A DNA stretch of 6,487 nt from an uncultured bacterium (GTDB lineage: Bacteria; Planctomycetota; UBA1135; GCA-002686595). The stretch covers positions 1-6,487 of the forward strand of contig CAJXRJ010000439.1 of NCBI GenBank assembly GCA_913058555.1, given 5' to 3'. Shown one piece after another: positions 5,301 to 6,487 of the stretch. Positions within the stretch are counted from its first letter, which is position 1; every line of letters starts with the position of its first letter. The notes beneath the pieces were generated by a model that did not search any database, was not told the origin of the DNA, and was given only the letters and a program-made list of their open reading frames with translations. The position numbers and the translations under genes are program-made.

Positions 5301-6487
5301 ATGAAATCAGCTCGTACTGGTCTTCCAGAATCCCCCCGCACGACCCCCCAAGATCGACGCGCCCTGCTCGGCCGGTGGCTGTGGCCCGCTGGCGCAGCCG
5401 CAACGCTGCTCTTTGTCGGTTGCTCGAAAGACTCGACGGGAGGGACCAACCCCGGGGCCGGAACCAACGACTTCGCCGTCACCTGGGCCAGCGTCGATCA
5501 AGGGGACGTCCTGCTGCTCAACGAGCCCATCGAAATCGTTTTCAACGAAGACGTCGACTTCGGGACGGTGTCACTGTCGACGATTCAGATCGTCGACAGC
5601 GATGGCGCTCCCGCCGTCGGGGCTTTCACGCAGCCAACGCCCAGGGGGATCCGCTTCAATCCGGCCTGCCCGAGCAACGACGCTAACTCGAATGGCGGAC
5701 TCCTCCAAGGCGGCACGTATCGGTTGATCGTTCCCGCCGCGGATTCATCGGGTGGCGCCAGTGGGGTCACGGTTCAAAATACCGCTGGGCAGGGGCTTCA
5801 GGTGGGGCTGGACGTGGCTTTCACGACGCCGCAGTCGACCGACCCGCTCGATCTCTTCGATGACCCTCAGCCGGGTCCCCCGTCGGTGCGCATCCGTGGG
5901 CGAAACGGCGAGGCCCTCGACTCCCCCAACGGCTCCTACGTTGAATACCCCGGACGCACGGCCCCGAACGATCGCTCCTTCTTGGCCTTCAACACAGCCA
6001 CGCAACAGGGGCAGCTTCCGGGCGGAGAGCTCGTGCCGCTCAACCTATACAGCGACCGGGCGGAACAGTTCGCCCTGGTCCTGCAGTTTGACCAGCCGAT
6101 CCTCGGCACACAATCCAACCTCAGCTCGGAGCGTATCGGCCTCGAGTATCTCGACACGGATCCGGTCACGACCGTTCTTTCCTGGCACCGCGTGCCATCC
6201 ACGGTCAGCTTGATCAGCAACTGCACCGCGGCGGGTGCAGCCGTGCGTTTGGTCCCCACGGGAATCGTGCCCCAGGGATCTGAGCTCCGCGCGGTGATCC
6301 GCAGCGGGTTCTCCGACCTGACGGGGGATCCGGTGACCGTGGATCAAAGTGACTTTGCGCGCGTGATGACGGACTTGGCGGATCCCACCAATCCCTCCGT
6401 CGACCTCCGCGACGACGGTGCTGACGAACTCCTCGAGCACTTCAATGTCGGAGGTGACGTCGACGGGTCGCGCGAGGACACCGAGAT
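5301..6487 (+). CDS. Large lipoprotein with bacterial Ig-like domains, 3' end beyond the window
   Basis: An open frame of 395 codons runs from the ATG at 5301 to the window edge without a stop, so the gene is incomplete. An in-frame TAG at 5265-5267 bounds the start. The signal peptide is long: a polar n-region, a twin arginine RRALLG (19-24), a short hydrophobic stretch (27-40), and Cys41 in the lipobox-like LFVGC. The twin arginine resembles a Tat signal, though Phe at -3 is atypical. A Gly/Thr/Asn tether follows. Residues ~56-177 resemble a Big_5/SbsA-type Ig-like domain: LLLNEPIEIVFNEDVD, a strand pair, RGIRFNPACPSN, GGTYRLIVP, and a terminal DVAFTTP. Residues ~245-350 look like a second divergent copy (ALVLQFDQPI, VRLVPTGIVPQGSELRAVI, SDLTGDP). 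Such proteins are usually cell-surface adhesive or structural proteins; no enzyme motif is visible. No Shine-Dalgarno precedes the start. It is divergent from the propeller gene and may share regulation with it. Confidence 0.92.
   Translation, partial: MKSARTGLPESPRTTPQDRRALLGRWLWPAGAAATLLFVGCSKDSTGGTNPGAGTNDFAVTWASVDQGDVLLLNEPIEIVFNEDVDFGTVSLSTIQIVDSDGAPAVGAFTQPTPRGIRFNPACPSNDANSNGGLLQGGTYRLIVPAADSSGGASGVTVQNTAGQGLQVGLDVAFTTPQSTDPLDLFDDPQPGPPSVRIRGRNGEALDSPNGSYVEYPGRTAPNDRSFLAFNTATQQGQLPGGELVPLNLYSDRAEQFALVLQFDQPILGTQSNLSSERIGLEYLDTDPVTTVLSWHRVPSTVSLISNCTAAGAAVRLVPTGIVPQGSELRAVIRSGFSDLTGDPVTVDQSDFARVMTDLADPTNPSVDLRDDGADELLEHFNVGGDVDGSREDTE

Noticed and set aside
5258..5686. Plus-strand frame of 142 codons overlapping the start of the Ig-like lipoprotein
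   Set aside because: Very Arg-rich out-of-frame translation. The frame from 5301 has the signal peptide and Ig-like domains and runs to the window edge.
5752..6213. Plus-strand frame of 153 codons inside the Ig-like lipoprotein
   Set aside because: Arg/Ser/Thr-rich shadow of the true frame.

Overview
The window most resembles a high-G+C member of the Planctomycetota, probably one of the deep-branching, secretome-rich marine or sediment lineages. The strongest evidence is the C-terminal ~140 residues of the large minus-strand protein. The pattern YCGPA..NSTG, then LCLGG.IGRF, then TWNFQ.W.RD and SN.TD.V.V.F recurs, as far as I recall, at the ends of many exported planctomycete proteins. None of the five genes has a clear Shine-Dalgarno sequence, and the right-hand gene is a lipoprotein with bacterial Ig-like domains. 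No database search was possible, so the assignment rests on remembered patterns.

Layout from left to right: bases 1-608 hold no supportable gene but contain two small inverted repeats just before the first gene. Bases 609-1217 (+) encode an unrecognised, methionine-rich soluble protein of 202 residues. It converges on a 246-residue polytopic membrane protein (1266-2006, -), and a hairpin fills the gap between them. After about 300 bases without a gene comes a small lipoprotein (2314-2724, -), then another 345 gene-less bases. Next is the main gene (3070-4866, -), a secreted 598-residue protein with a signal peptide, about seven beta-propeller-like repeats and the C-terminal domain described above. 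A 434-base divergent spacer separates it from a large lipoprotein with Ig-like domains (5301 to beyond the right edge, +). That gene has no stop in the window and is therefore incomplete.

Four of the five genes encode envelope or exported proteins. The propeller protein and the Ig-like lipoprotein are divergently transcribed from a shared spacer and may be co-regulated, but no operon with tight spacing is visible and no enzymatic pathway can be assigned. I found no tRNA, rRNA, CRISPR array, transposase or insertion sequence. The items most worth following up are the C-terminal domain as a possible sorting or anchoring module, the unnamed membrane protein with charged residues in its helices, and the orphan gene at 609-1217.
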